The position numbers were made by a program, and so were the translations under genes. The notes under the pieces are model-generated. The model did not search any database, had not been told where the DNA came from, and saw nothing but the letters and a program-made list of their open reading frames with translations. 64,000 nucleotides of DNA from Dendrobium chrysotoxum (lineage: Eukaryota > Streptophyta > Magnoliopsida > Asparagales > Orchidaceae): NCBI GenBank assembly GCA_019925795.1, contig CM034315.1, positions 1,798,001 to 1,862,000 on the forward strand. Reading direction: 5' to 3'. Positions 1 through 12,399 of the stretch are shown piece after piece (the stretch's first letter is position 1; the number at the start of each line of letters is the position of its first letter).

Positions 1-934
1 TTCTTGAATTTTAGTTATGCACAAGTTGTTCGAATAGGGTATTGTTATCATTAGTGTGTTAATGGCCTCCTTAATTTCTTTGTATTATGTATATAGTTAG
101 ATTGAAGGCCCCTAAAAGATGAGTTGAATCAAATCAAGATCAAGAGGATTTAGAACAAGAAAAGCTTTTTAAAGATCTGAAAGAATTCCTTAAGCCGAGA
201 AGAAGTTCCTTAAGAATGAGAAGAAATCCAAGAGGTCTAAGAATATTTCTTAATAATTCAAAAGGCTTGATAATGACAGTAATGCTATGCCAAGTGTAAG
301 GCCAACATGTAGTCATTAAGATACAAGAAAATTGAAGAGTACAAAGTTAATGAATTGACAAATAAAATTAAAAATCTTTAGACATAATGTTAATTTTGAG
401 GTGCAAACAAATTGTTACGTGTTAGGGATAATTTGCTCTAAGAATAACATCAAAAATTGAGTTCCTCACTCAAATAAGATTATTGTTATCATCTAAATTT
501 TATTTTTAATTATATAAATGACAAAAATGTTATAAATTTTAAGTATTAACATTAAAGAGCTAAATGTTTGCCACAACATTTATTGGAATTTATTTCCTAA
601 TTTTAGATGAGGGTAATTTTATAAAATTAACATCATTTTATATTAATTTTTCAAATTATCACTCAAATATCTAATTTCATAAAAAAACCACATATTAGTT
701 TTCCATTAATGTGATCTTGATATATGCAACTACACGAATTTAATATTAAATAAATAATTTGGATGTTAACCTTATAAATAGATAAATTTTAAAGTTATAC
801 ATATAAATTTCCTTAATTAAATGAGTTAAACTGATAAAGACAGATTAAATGATCATACTAATTATATTTATAAATATATAATAAATTAATTACATCATTT
901 AATAATATAACTATAGTGACTCATAAAATAAAAA
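1..934. other. AT-rich non-coding flank
   Basis: No open reading frame with recognisable protein similarity and no clear repeat boundary. The stretch is AT-rich with short homopolymer runs, typical of plant intergenic DNA. I see no RNA gene here. Confidence 0.5.
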
Positions 935-1461
935 AGGAGATTTACATACATATCATTTTATATCATGCTATTTATATATCTAACATTCAAAATTTTAATA
1001 TTCCAAGCTTATCACCCATAAACAGCTTTAATATCAAGGGGGATTTATATACACACCACTTTATTTCATGCTATTTGCATATTTAACATCCAAAACTTTA
1101 ATATTATATACCTACCACTCATATAAAATTTTAATATCATATATATCACTCATATATTTCATTCTTATCACCCATACCACCCTAAAAACTTTAATATTTC
1201 ATTCCATGCACCCATATTTGTTCTATGGGTGGTAGACATGTAATATTAAAATTTTTAAGTATTAGATATATAAATAGCATGAAATAAAATGGTATGTATG
1301 TAAACCCCCTATCACTTATATATTTCATTCCTACAACCAATATGATCATATAAATTTTAATATTTCATTCAGTAGATCAAATTTTAATCTACTAAAAATA
1401 GACATAAAATATTAAAATTTTAATATTAGATATATAAATAAAATGATATATATCCTCCCTA
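935..1461. mobile_element. MITE-like inverted-repeat element (outer copy of a nested pair)
   Basis: The left arm near 935-1000 reads inward as GGAGATTTACATACATATCA, and the right arm near 1395-1461 is its imperfect reverse complement, ending TATCCTCCCTA. The arms share ATATATCTAAnATT-type sequence about 50 bases in. There is no coding capacity. A second element of the same family sits inside it at 1037-1310. I could not define a clean target duplication, so the outer ends are approximate. Confidence 0.5.
1037..1310. mobile_element. MITE-like inverted-repeat element (inner copy)
   Basis: The 274-bp segment begins AGGGGGATTTATATAC and ends GTATGTAAACCCCCT. The arms pair over about 50 bases, sharing CACTTTATTTCATGCTATTT on the left against its near reverse complement on the right. 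ATCA occurs on both sides and may be a short target duplication. A diverged relative lies at 16993-17198. The superfamily is not determined. Confidence 0.6.
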
Positions 1462-2094
1462 AAAAAAATATCTCATAAAAATATCACTATCATGCATGAT
1501 GCATGGTGACATATATATTATAATAAGGTGGTCCATAGGTGTGATCATATGGGTCCATCACTTGTGATGGCTGATGATGATATGCGCTCGCGCCCTTTTT
1601 CTGGATGCAATGGATGATGCCTTTCTCCGCATGTTGCTGTAACTAATCGAGAAATGGCCCAGGGCTGGGCTATATTGAATGAGAGCCCTGTGCCTACAAT
1701 AATAATAAATCATAATAACAATAGTAAATCAGCAAAACCTGTACCATTGAATCATGAAATGGTAATTCAATTTGTTCACTGTGCCTCTGCCTCTCCAACC
1801 AAGTTCAAACTCCTCCTTAAACTGCTTCAGGTCATGGATTTGTAGTGCAATCATAGAGTTCAATATTCTCAAATGCAGTTTCGAGCCCTGTGCACAGGAG
1901 CCTCCTGTGCCGAGCCAACTCGTGTAAATGAGCTAAACTCGATTCACCGTTGGTTCGAACTAATGAGATAAGTTAGAGCTAGTTTAAAATTTGGTTCATT
2001 ATCTTATTGAGATTGACTCACGAATCATATATCAAGTTAAGTTTGAGTTAGCTTGAATTAGTTAGACCCCTAAGCAAGAGCTAGGCACAATCAA
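1462..2094. other. Non-coding spacer
   Basis: AT-rich sequence with a short GC-richer patch around 1530-1640. A 63-codon reading frame at 1654-1845 has no recognisable domain and is probably chance. Nothing else is supported. Confidence 0.4.
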
Positions 2095-2102
2095 TGTGGT
2101 TG

Positions 2103-2270
2103 GAGAAATTATTCTGTGCGGGGTCTGGACGGGAAGAACCGTTCGGACATGTGAGTGTACATACTATATACATATTTGTACACTGTGTATCAAATCAATG
2201 TACACACTGTATGCACACAGACATGTCTGAACGATTCTTCCCGTCCGGACTCCTCACAGAATAATTTATC
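2103..2270. mobile_element. Foldback MITE with 8-bp flanking duplication
   Basis: A 168-bp near-palindrome. The left end is GAGAAATTATTCTGTG and the right end CACAGAATAATTTATC. The arms extend inward through ATCC/TCTGGACGGGAAGAA-type sequence that pairs across the element. TGTGGTTG occurs immediately on both sides (2095-2102 and 2271-2278), as expected for a target duplication. A second copy of the same family, split by later insertions, spans 6138-15103. The 8-9 bp duplication fits hAT or Mutator-type mobilisation. Non-autonomous. Confidence 0.8.
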
Positions 2271-2278
2271 TGTGGTTG

Positions 2279-4514
2279 AGAGGCAAGCTCTGATAATTCA
2301 TCCATTGCTATGCAGTGATTGAACCTGAGGATGAGGTTGTGGCTTTCACTCCCCTCAAAATTGAGAAATAATTTATGCAACTAAATAAAATATTAAGGTT
2401 TTACTCTTAAAATCTACTATAACTATATATCTTATGGAAGCTTTGCCTCTTCCAAATTTGAGATAAATATTTTCACGCATTCTTGCTTAAAATCCTAATT
2501 CTCCCATTATCGACAACATGGTACAATGAAAATTTCGAATAAAAGGGGCAAAAAGATTTATCCAGAATTTAAAAGAATAGAGCTTCTATACTATACATGA
2601 TTGTAATAGAATTTAAGAATAAAACTTTCATATTATATAAAATTGCATAAAGTTATCTTAATTCTAGAGGGGGCAAGAGGCACACCCTGCCCACTTAAGT
2701 GACCACATACTCCAATAGTTCATCTCATGATCCTACAAATGAAGCTATCTGCTTTTTTCTTCTGCCTGATTTGATTTCCATTTTTAAATTCCTGAACCAG
2801 AAGACCAGAATGGCCCTTCTCCTTAGAAAGCTAGATCTGCTCATCTGCTGAAAGGTGCAGCTGAATTATTCAAATATGGCCTGTGTTCAGAATATCCAGA
2901 GTGGAGCATGCCTCCTATTTGTGCCTTCATGTTCTATTCTCAGTTCTGCATAGCCTTTTTTTTAATCATGTCTGAGTTCAATAATATTTCCAAAGTTTGG
3001 TATTAACCTAGCCAAGTTAATTCATGATGTGGGAACATTTAGTTGAATAATATAAGATTCAATGAGTATGAATATATTTAGGAAGACATAGATGTATGCA
3101 TGGATAGATGAATCCAGTTGATTTCTAGTTAAATTTGATTAATTTTGAGTAAGCCATCCTCTAGTTGAAGCAAATACTTTTTGATTTTAAATCTCTTAAA
3201 TTTATATCAGCTATTGAGAAATTTTGAGTTTCAAATGAAACTGCCAGCCCTAAGCCTAGGAGTTCATACTTCAGGCAATATCCTATGCACCGATGCTTGG
3301 GTGCAAGTATCTTAAGCAAGTATGCTTGGTTGCAATATAGGAGAATATGTGGAGCGAAATAATCATACAATTAGTATGTTTGTCACCCATGTTGCTCACA
3401 TAATCTATGGAGGAAAATAAAATGTGCAGTATATTCATACAAATTGTAAGGTTCGCTGCATCAATTTTCAAATTGATGCAGTCCAGTGTATTAGTGGCAA
3501 TAAGGCTCTCTTGTATGATCAGATAACAGGATGACTATATCATGCCAATACTCAGAAGTATAGGCAACACACAGTTAGAATATACGCAGAAGTTAGTCTT
3601 CCATAAGGATGCCTTTGGTTTACAGCACCATCACAGGTCAGCTTCAACTCTACAGCAGGGTAGAACTGACTAAAGAGGGGAAAAAAACCATCACAGAACA
3701 CATTTGGTTGCTTGAAGTTAGAACACCATCTTGAAGAATCCATAACAATTCATAAATCTTAAAACACCTTACAAAAACACACCAATAATATTTTGTTTTC
3801 TTCCATTATCTGTGCTGGAAAGCGGTCATTGTTTGCAGGAAGAATCTGAGTATTATTGTGGCTTTTATCAGTTTTGGTTATGACTTTTTTTTTGGAAATA
3901 TAGTTGTTGTTCATTTTCAATCGAGACGGTTTTGGAGGCGTTTTCTATGTTCTTTTATTTTAATCTTTTTATGTGTGGGTCTCTCCACACATTGCGCCAT
4001 TTTTTCTATTTTGATTTTGGATTTAGGCAAGAATGATTAGAAATTGCACCATTTTTAAGACAATTTTCTCTATTTCCAAGCAACCAAATTAGACCCCTTA
4101 AGGCAATCAATCTATATATGAACAGTTTAGAATACTAATGAACATCAACCATTATCCATACTGCAATAATTATAACAATACATAATCCAGCTGAACATAC
4201 AAGTACAGTACACAGACGCTAAATTTATAATAAAAGAAGGAAAAAAACACAACTTCTACTCAAAAGCAAGATAATCATTTGATAATTTTGGCCTATATAG
4301 AGTTTTACTAAGATTCAGAACAAAATGCTACCTTCAGATATTCAATCAAAAGCTCCCAACACATCTCCTTGAACATAAACACACTGAACAAACCCATAAA
4401 CCAATACAATCAAATCATAACACTAAAGCGCATTTCTTCTCTGTTTTCTTGTTTTTTTTTTTCTTTTTCACCTTTCATGATGAAAATTTCAATTCAGAAC
4501 AACATACCATGCGC
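2279..4514. other. Non-coding region downstream of the zinc-finger gene
   Basis: No convincing coding region on either strand; the short frames here lack domains. The part next to 4514 should hold the 3' untranslated region of the minus-strand zinc-finger gene. I see no repeat boundaries. Confidence 0.4.
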
Positions 4515-4961
4515 TCAAATCTTATCAACTTTATCCGCCTTCACCACAGGATTCGCCTTGGCAATCGCGTCCTGCCCAGCTCCCTTGTAATCAAAGACGC
4601 AATTGTGCTTCTCAGAGTATAGATGGAGAGAGCAAAATACATTCCCGCAGCGGCACTTAAACCCCATCAGCCCCACCCTTTTGTTGCACGAACCGCACCG
4701 ATTGGCCGACTTCTTTCCCAGCATCTCAACAGTCTCCACCCCATCATCAGCCTCCGCCTCCGCCTCCGCCGTCGCCGGCTCAGTGATAGTTTCAACGGAG
4801 GCCTTCGACTTACTCAGAAACGCGTCGCGGTAGCACTTGGAGCAGAGGTTACTGGTGGCTGAGTTTCCGAAGAAGCCGCAGTTGTTGGCGCAGAGGATAG
4901 GGGGGTTCGAAGAGGGTAACTCTACCTCCTTCCCCTCTCTCTTCTTGCTCTCCTGCTCCAT
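4515..4961 (-). CDS. A20/AN1 zinc-finger stress-associated protein (SAP), 148 aa
   Basis: A single-exon protein with an N-terminal A20 finger (Cys24, Cys28, Cys40, Cys43, pattern C-x3-C-x11-C-x2-C) and a C-terminal AN1 finger (Cys89, Cys92, Cys103, Cys105, Cys110, His113, His119, Cys121). All metal ligands are present. The linker carries a short Ala-Glu repeat encoded by a GCC/CTC-rich run. Plant SAPs of this architecture are usually 130-190 aa, bind ubiquitin or act as E3 ligases, and are commonly induced by cold, salt and drought. That role is known for the family and not shown here. I chose the Met at 4961 because the A20 finger normally lies about 20 residues from the start. An in-frame upstream Met at 5072 would add 37 residues rich in Arg and unlike the family, so it is more likely 5' leader. 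The frame is intact. Confidence 0.93.
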   Translation of the reverse strand: MEQESKKREGKEVELPSSNPPILCANNCGFFGNSATSNLCSKCYRDAFLSKSKASVETITEPATAEAEAEADDGVETVEMLGKKSANRCGSCNKRVGLMGFKCRCGNVFCSLHLYSEKHNCVFDYKGAGQDAIAKANPVVKADKVDKI

Positions 4962-6128
4962 TTCCGATTCCGGATGACTCACTCCTCGGAATCCAACCCT
5001 AAGCGATCGTAATCCACGGAGAGGATGGAGAAACCGATCATAGCGGAATTGATCGACGCGATGGGTTCTCAACTGGAATCGATCAGGATAAGGTCGAATC
5101 CCAGTAAATATCGATCGATGCCGTCGAGGGATCTGTGGGGAGAATAACTAAGAACACTCACTTATCGCGAGATTTTATTTTTTTCAAGGAGGAAAAAAAA
5201 AAAGAAGAGGAAAATGAGAATGGACGGCGGTGATCTTAGTTAGTGTGTCGCATGGCCGAATGACAGCCGTCGGATGGGATGACTCCCATGCTTACGCTTT
5301 CAAGGGGATTCCGGGTAGAGGGCAGCTGCCCGCGACTACAACTGTGGAAGGCAGTGATTAAGGAGAAGTGGTGGAGGGAAATTGGAAAATGATATTATAA
5401 ATTTTTTTAATCCAAAGATAATAATTTATGTTATCAAAATACTTTTTGTTAAAATAGTTGACCATTTATTTATAAATTTAATTTATTATTATCAAAAATA
5501 TATTATATTATTAAACTATTGACTTTCTTTAGCCCAATTAAATATAATATTTATAATCTTTATTTATAAATGTATAAAATATTTTTAGGTCATTAAAAAT
5601 ACTTGCTTTAGAATAACATAAAAATTTGATGATACATGATATATTATTAAAAGTTTTTAACAAAACTTTAAAAGTTTAAATATAATATTATATGCACGTA
5701 GATAAAAATAATTAAATAATATATAAATAAAAATATAAAATAAATATATTATTAAATTATCTATTAAATATTCAAATAATCTTATGATTCTATACTTTTT
5801 TATTTAATTCATTATTTTTATTATAACTATTTCACTTAAAAACAACTTATATTATTCCTTTGACATTTATTGGCTGCCACGTGTATTTTTATATTATAAA
5901 TTTTTTTATCTTGCAACGTTGAAACTTGAAGCAAGTATGCATCTTACTCGTGGTCAGTACAATTACAATGAATCAAAACTAGGATAAATTTAGAATATAC
6001 TCTAAAAAGAAAGGAAGTACGATAGTTAAAGAACCACGTACCCTTCTCCCTTCGCATACGCTGTACCTCATCTTTACTTTCTTCCTACTCCACTGATAGC
6101 TAGAGATTCCAATTTGAGTCGTCATCTC
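4962..6128. other. Leader and promoter side of the zinc-finger gene, then AT-rich spacer
   Basis: Directly upstream (to about 5350) the DNA is GC-richer and should contain the 5' leader and promoter of the minus-strand SAP gene. No TATA box or leader intron could be fixed with confidence. From about 5380 to 6128 the sequence is strongly AT-rich and non-coding. Confidence 0.4.
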
Positions 6129-6161
6129 TCCTTTAAGGAGAAATTATTCTGTGTAAAATTT

Positions 6162-8480
6162 TATTTTTATTTTTATTTTTTTTTTGGAAAAATGAGGGCA
6201 AGAAGCTCATATATTACTATGTAAAAAAAATTACAAGTAAGGTATAATAAAAAAGGTTAAACCTCAAACAAAATAATGAGGAATAACCAAAAACCTATAC
6301 CCCCCTTAAAGCAAAAGAGAAACAAAGGAAAAACGAGCAAAAATGGGACACCAAAATTGTGCTCAGACTGCTAATCACATGAACCAACAGCTAAACCGGC
6401 AACATCGAAAAGTTTTCTCCTGGTTGCCCAAAAGGCAGTCCAAGGAGATGATTAGCAGCTACATCATCGTCCTTCCACGAAAAACCTCCAAAAAAATCTT
6501 TCCAAACTCCAAACAGCAAGAAAAACCGTGACAGCAACTACCAATGACCTCCAAACAACAATAGCATATCCAAGCGAGCAGATAAATGACAAATCCAAAC
6601 AAGAACAGAAAAATCGAAACATCCAAAAGAAGGCTAAGGGATTCACAGGTTTTCAGAGTGCTTCCAGGTAGAGACCTTAGCCAGAACCGCAGATTTTATA
6701 ATAGAGCAGAGAGTAGTAGCACATCTAGATTTGAAGTTAAATCTTCTTTCATTTCTCTCTCTCCAAAGATAATAAGTGGCACAGCAAGCAGTGAGAAGAA
6801 GTAATTCTTTTTTATTTTTGGTCAGGTAGCTTCTACCACCCAAGAAATGCAGAACTTGGGAGAGCCGAGGTCTCAAAAGAAAATCTCCCGCATTAGGAAT
6901 CAGTTTATGTAAAACGGAGAAGGCATAGTCACATTCGAAAAGGATGTGAGAGTTTGTCTCATTATGAGAAGAGCATAATGAGCAAGCGGAAGGCACCACA
7001 ATGGACCTCTTTAAAAGCTCCTCCGCCGTTTTTAGCCCACCATTAAGAGCCATCGAAGTGTAAATTGAGTATTTAAGGGCATGGTGTTTGTGCCACACAT
7101 ATTTATGCCATTCAACAGTGGCCTGCTCCCTATAAAAAAATTTTATAAACGAAGAGAAATAAGGCTTGTCCCCATCTTTCCAAAGTAAAGTGCGTTTAGG
7201 GTCAGGAGTTATGCCAATATGCATCAAAGCTTGGTTTAAAGCTTCATAATCATTACTCGAAAACAGCCAGCCATCCTCCACCAAAAAATCAGTGACCAAG
7301 GCCTGATGAGGTATAAGATTTTCCAAATTATAATTTGAGAAGGCAGTCAGTAAAGACCTACTATTGAACCACGGATCCCATAACAAAGCAATGGTGCTAT
7401 TAGAACTGATTTCAAATTGAATGCTGGAAGTGATTTGCACTGCAACCTTCCCAATTTCTCTCCAAAGGGTAGAGGCTTTGGACTGAACCGGAGTCCAAGG
7501 TGTGCCATATTTAGCATGTAGGAAAGTAAACAAAGTGGATTTGGCATTATAAAATCTGAAGATTAGAGAGCAAATGTTTGCAAATTGAAGACCAAATAAA
7601 TCTGGAATGCCCAGACCACCGTTCTTTTTAGGTTTGCAAGTTCTCTTCCAAGCAATGAGTTGTAGTTTTTTGGTCTCTATGTCACCAAAATAGAGAAATC
7701 TAGCGCACATCCTGCTTAAGCACTTAATACAATATTTTGGAAGGATAGCCCCCCTAATCCAATAAGCAATAGTATTGCAAACCGTATATTTTAAAAATTG
7801 GAGGCGACCCGCGAGTGACAACAATCTAGCTTTCCAACCCGCTAAATGATTGGAGATGGAATGCATAAGGGGCTGGAAATCAGCTTTACAGAGTTTTTTG
7901 GGAGATATAGGTAAACCAAGATATGTCATCTTGGCACAAAAAGAAGACATGTTGAGGGCCTCACAAACAGTCATAGGGTTAGGGATGTAACTAGAAGTAA
8001 TAAGCTTGCTCTTCTCATGATTCACCAGTAAGCCAGAGACCTTCGCAAAAGAATCTAAAACCTTCCTTAGAGTAGCACAGTTATGCATTGAAGCTTCCCC
8101 AAAGATGAGAAGGTCATCAGCGTAGAGAAGGTGGGAGAGATTCATGTCCTTCTTTTGGATCCCAATAAATCTATCCTGAGAAGAGTCATTGTCAATCATA
8201 CAAGTAAAAGCATCCATCGCAATACATAATAAATAGGGCTAAGGGGACATCCTTGTCTAATACCCGAAGAGGAGTGGAAATAGCCTTCCAACGCACCATC
8301 AATACAAATTGAGAAATATATGTCAGAGATGCAGGCTTTGACCCAATTAATAAAGATTGGAGGGAAACCTTTTTGTCTCATTCTGGCCAGAATAAAATCT
8401 CTAGAGACAGAGTCAAAAGCCTTACGGATATCCAGTTTGGCACACATAAGATTCTTTTTGGCAGACTTTTTGAAATCCTT
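6162..8480 (-). mobile_element. 5'-truncated L1-type LINE
   Basis: The element lies on the minus strand. Its 3' poly(A) tail appears as a T-rich run at 6162-6186. The identical 12-mer TGTGTAAAATTT flanks it (6150-6161 and 8481-8492), the variable-length target duplication expected of target-primed reverse transcription. The 5' end is truncated within the reverse transcriptase. The 3' untranslated part is about 6187-6642. Only one frameshift is evident, so the insertion may be fairly young. Confidence 0.85.
6643..8480 (-). pseudogene. L1 LINE reverse transcriptase with zinc-binding C-terminus, truncated and frameshifted
   Basis: The first part (8480 to about 8236) carries the finger-palm region of a non-LTR reverse transcriptase, with LDIRKAFDSVS and IRQGCPLSP motifs. 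The frame then shifts by one base near 8236. The second part (from about 8235 to 6643) carries the catalytic YADDLLIF box, LGLPIS, the thumb region with WKARLLSLAGR, and a C-terminal zf-RVT-like region with C-x2-C followed by His and Cys (around 7010-6930). ORF1, the endonuclease and the N-terminus of the polymerase are missing through 5' truncation. It is not functional. Plant L1 proteins copy their own mRNA at the genomic nick. Confidence 0.88.
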
Positions 8481-8538
8481 TGTGTAAAATTTGAACGGGA
8501 ACAATTATTCAGATATATGAGTATATATATATTATACA

Positions 8539-9547
8539 TGATACGTCATCGAAAAATTATCTTGATCGGGCACGAATCTCGAGGAAAAACTCAAGTTAGA
8601 AACTTCAAAAATTAATTCAGAGACCATTTAAACTCCGATTTCAGCAAGCTTATAGTCGAACTGAGCGTCTCAGAAATACGAATCCAACAACACTAAATTC
8701 GACTCAATCCGAGCCCAAATGAGCCCAAATCAAGTACCCGAAGTGCTGTTGGAAGCATCGAACAGCAATTTGAGTTACCAAACGGTCTCTGATTTTGACA
8801 AGCTTATAGTCGAATCGAGCGGCTCGACGAGACGAATCCAACGAGCCCAAGATCGTAGAATTCTGATATCATTAAGACCTTCAAATGCTTGATAAACGGT
8901 TCACGATCAAGGGATTTAATATCGGCCATTCATCCGGATCACTCCTTATTTGCCCTTGATCCCTCACATATTTACGGGCTATGCCACTCCAGAAAAACTA
9001 TAAATAGCCCCTCATTTCTCTTAAGAGGGGACCCAAGCCAAGAAGAGAAGAGGAGAAGAAGAGAAGAGAAATCTAGGAGGGAACAGCTCCTCCTCGACCA
9101 CCGTCGGAACACCGCCGGAACTTCGCCGGAACTCCGCCGGAAGACCACGGAGGCACCCCCGGGTGCCCGAGGGACGCTGGAGCAACATCAGAATCCTGCC
9201 CGACGCCAGAATTCTATCTGACGCCTGAGTGACGCCAGACTTCTTTCCAAGTGACGCCGGAATTCTGCCGGACACCCGAGTGACGTCGGAACTCTGCTTG
9301 GCCTTGTAACCGATACTCATTGTAATATGATCGTCCTGAATCTAAAGGACGAATCAGTCTCGTGTATTTCATACAACACTAATGGAACTTTTTCAACTGG
9401 GCGTGGCCCCGTGGTTTTCCCCTTTTTCAGGGCTTTCCATGTAAAAATCCTGGTGTTCTTTCATTCTTCTGTTTGTGTGCTGGATATACGTACAACACTG
9501 AGACGGAAATTTAAACTCTATCGCCGCGTATATTTAAGTCCGCTACA
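8539..9547 (+). repeat. 5' LTR of the gag-only retrotransposon
   Basis: The LTR begins TGATACGTCATCG and ends AAGTCCGCTACA. A TATA box, CTATAAATAG, lies at 8998-9007 and is conserved in the other LTR, so transcription probably starts about 30 bases downstream. The segment after it is GC-rich with repeated CGCCGGAA-type words. The small reading frames here are not genes. Confidence 0.88.
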
Positions 9548-9548
9548 G

Positions 9549-9567
9549 TTTGGCGCCGTCTGTGGGA
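9549..9567 (+). other. Primer-binding site of the gag-only element
   Basis: TTTGGCGCCGTCTGTGGGA directly follows the 5' LTR. TGGCGCCGT is the usual start of the tRNA primer-binding site in plant Tat/Athila-type elements. Which tRNA it matches was not determined. Confidence 0.65.
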
Positions 9568-9598
9568 AACTTATCCCACAACTTCAAGTATTGCTACG

Positions 9599-11170
9599 AT
9601 GGTCAATAGGCGTAGCAATCGCCTCATAGGAGCCTCCCGCTCCCACTCTCCTCAATCCAGAAACCAGTCTATAAATCATGGACATCAAGTTTCTGCCTCC
9701 TTTTTGCATGGGGGGCAACACATTGCTGGAGAAGGAACCTCAGGGCCTTCTTTGGAGGAGCGAATCCGAAAAATGGAAGAATCGCAGAACAAGATCCTAC
9801 AACTCCTGCGAGAGACTCAACAACCGGCACTAGCACCACAGGAGGAGGTTCTTCTCCCTCGAGATCCACCACGAGTAGAAGCTGTTCAACTCGAACATCT
9901 TCAAGCAGAAATTCCTCTTCCTCCGCCAAGGAGACATCTGCAATCACATCAAGATAATGAACTGGCTGATACAGCAAGTTCTACCCATCCTTCGCACATA
10001 GGTCGGCAACCTCGTATTCCTTTGGACCTCCCTAAAGAGTTAGCCCGACCACACGCTGCTGAGCTCCCTCGCAATGCCCTTCGCCACGAACTACGACGAT
10101 TGGTCCGAGAAGAGTTCCCTGTATGAGGCATAAGGCAACCCCCTCGTCAGTGGAACTTGCAGGAGTCGTCACCCTTAACAGAAGCTATTCTTCAACACGC
10201 TATTCCGGTAGGATTTAAACTACCGAGCATTGATTCCTACGACGGGACATCCGACCCGTACGAGCACATCGATCATTACAGAACCATCATGCATATCCAG
10301 CGAGCTTCGGATGCCCTCCTATGTCAGGTTTTTCCTGCTACACTCAAAGGACATGCGCGAACATGGTTCTATTCTCTTCCATCCGGAACGATCCCTTCAT
10401 TCGTCAAATTGGCCAAAGCCTTCGTTGAACAGTTTGTAGCCAATCGAAGAATTGCTAAGGATTCTTCCCACCTCTCCGGGATTCGTCAAAATGAGGGAGA
10501 ATCATTAAAAGAGTACTTTCAACGGTTTTCCACTGAGGCTCGACAGATTCCGGGAGTGGACCCAGAACTGCTCCGAGGGGTCTTCCTTGGAGGCCTCCGT
10601 CCTGGCCCCTTTTATTCAGCTCTTATGCGAGATACGGTTCATTCATACGCCGACCTGATTCATCGTATGGAGGCACAAATCTCCGCAGATGAAGCCATAA
10701 ATGCTCACAGAAAGCAGTTCGAGCAGACAAATGGGAAGTGCAAAGGTGCTCCTGGGATGGATAATTCTTCCTTACAACGGAAAAAGCAAGGGAATAGCAA
10801 TCTACCTCCTAGGCCCCCATTACCACAACGAGAACCTCGGCAGGAGAAAGAGTACACTCCGCTCAATACATCTCGAGCAAATGTGTTAATGGCGATTCAA
10901 GATCAGGACAAAGTGAAATGGCCGCATCCTTCGAAGCCAAATACAGGAAATCAAGATCAGTACTGTCACTTTCATCGTAGTCGTGGCCACGCTACTGAAG
11001 CGTGTTGGCAACTTAAGGATGAGATTGAAAGACTTATCCGCCAGGGCTATCTTCGACAGTTTATTGGGAACCCACCTACCCGAGAAGAAGCTCGCCCCAC
11101 TGGGGGGCAAAATCAACAACAACAAAGACAACCATTGAATAATATTCAAATGGTTGGTGAGATTGAGTAA
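9599..11170 (+). pseudogene. Retrotransposon gag (about 523 codons) with one premature stop
   Basis: One frame runs from the Met at 9599 to TAA at 11168-11170, broken only by TGA at 10124-10126 (residue 176). The N-terminal third is Pro/Gln/Arg-rich with a short coiled-coil-like stretch. The capsid region (about residues 190-335) shows the retrotransposon gag pattern, including AYDG/SYDGTSDP, WF and a FVEQF block. A nucleocapsid knuckle of the Tat type, C-x2-H-x5-GH-x4-C, sits near 10960-11010. The protein ends without any fusion to pol. The stop is consistent with CGA to TGA. Gag would package the element RNA in virus-like particles. Confidence 0.85.
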
Positions 11171-11520
11171 TGCTGCAACTTGAACCTTTGTGTTAGTAAT
11201 ACTACTTGTCATGTGTCACCATGTATCTCTTCTATGATCAGTAGGATGTCATTCTAATGTCCTTAGTATTTCTACCAAGTCGAATGATGTGGTTGTCCCT
11301 ATATGTATCTCTTCTGTTGTACAAGGGAATTATTGTCTTACAGTAATATAATGTGTTGTTCGTCCAGTTTTGATATTGTCTCTTTCTTTAAAAAGAATAC
11401 AAATGACAGTGAAAAACTACTGACAAATATAGTCTCTTTATCCTTGATTCGAGAAATATGCAGTCTTTATTACTTCTCAATCACTGGAAGATCGATCCCA
11501 GGGGGATTCGATCCGGCCTC

Positions 11521-11935
11521 TTCCATACAGGTTAACGTCGTCGAGCAAAGGCTCCGACATACAACCTCGGACAGGTCTCACATCCTTGGTGGATTCTCCC
11601 TACCTCTTCCATACAGGTTAACGTCGTCGAGCAAAGGCTCCGACATACAACCTCGGATAGGTCTCACATCCTTGGTGGATTCTCTCGACCTCTTCCATAC
11701 AGGTTAACGTCGTCGAGCAAAGGCTCCGACATACAACCTCGGATAGGTCTCACATCCTTGGTGGATTCTCCCGACCTCTTCCATATAGGTTAACGTCGTC
11801 GAGCAAAGGCTCCGACATACAACCTCGGATAGGTCTCACATCCTTGGTGGATTCTCTCGACCTTTTTCATACATGTTAACGTCATCAAGCAAGGGCTTTG
11901 ACCTACAGTCTCAAATATGTCAAACATCCTAAAAG
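11521..11935 (+). repeat. 86-bp tandem repeat inside the gag-only element
   Basis: Copies start at about 11521, 11607, 11693, 11779 and 11865, giving an exact 86-bp period. Each contains GTTAACGTCGTCGAGCAAAG and ACATCCTTGGTGGATTCTC. The first four are nearly identical; the fifth is degenerate and partial. The array lies between gag and the 3' LTR. Confidence 0.9.
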
Positions 11936-12399
11936 GATGTCTCTCACATTCGTTCAGACTAATAATACATCAAAAGCACAAAGCATGTCTTACAGATGCA
12001 ATAACAATTCAGGTCCCTCTAGGGGACAAATCCTCATTTCATATACAATATCATTGGAGTTACATAAATCCAAATTCAGGTGTACATTTATTCTCACTAG
12101 AAGTTGAAATTGAAAAGTACATTGGCGTCATCCGTACAAACTAGTATCATCAAGCAATAAGCAACTTTAACACAGTCAAATATCCATTGTGGATTTAAGT
12201 GACTTCTCCCTTACTGCACGCAAGCATCTCCTACAACTGCTCCTTCAAAGAAAGGACATAACTGGATCATCATCGGATCTCCACTCGGTGTTAGTGTATT
12301 GCCAAAATGTTAGCATATCACCCTCCTTCGGCCCCTTGATCCAGTAATATCTGATGTTGGCACACTTCAATATGGATGAATATTGCCTTAACACAATAT

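Noticed and set aside
2103..2270. CRISPR-like or terminator palindrome
   Set aside because: A single foldback unit with target duplication and a second genomic copy; eukaryotic MITE.
4962..5072. Upstream in-frame Met adding 37 residues to the SAP protein
   Set aside because: The extension is Arg-rich and unlike the family, and the later Met places the A20 finger at the usual distance from the start.
11521..11935. CRISPR array
   Set aside because: The 86-bp units are contiguous without unique spacers and lie within a plant retrotransposon.
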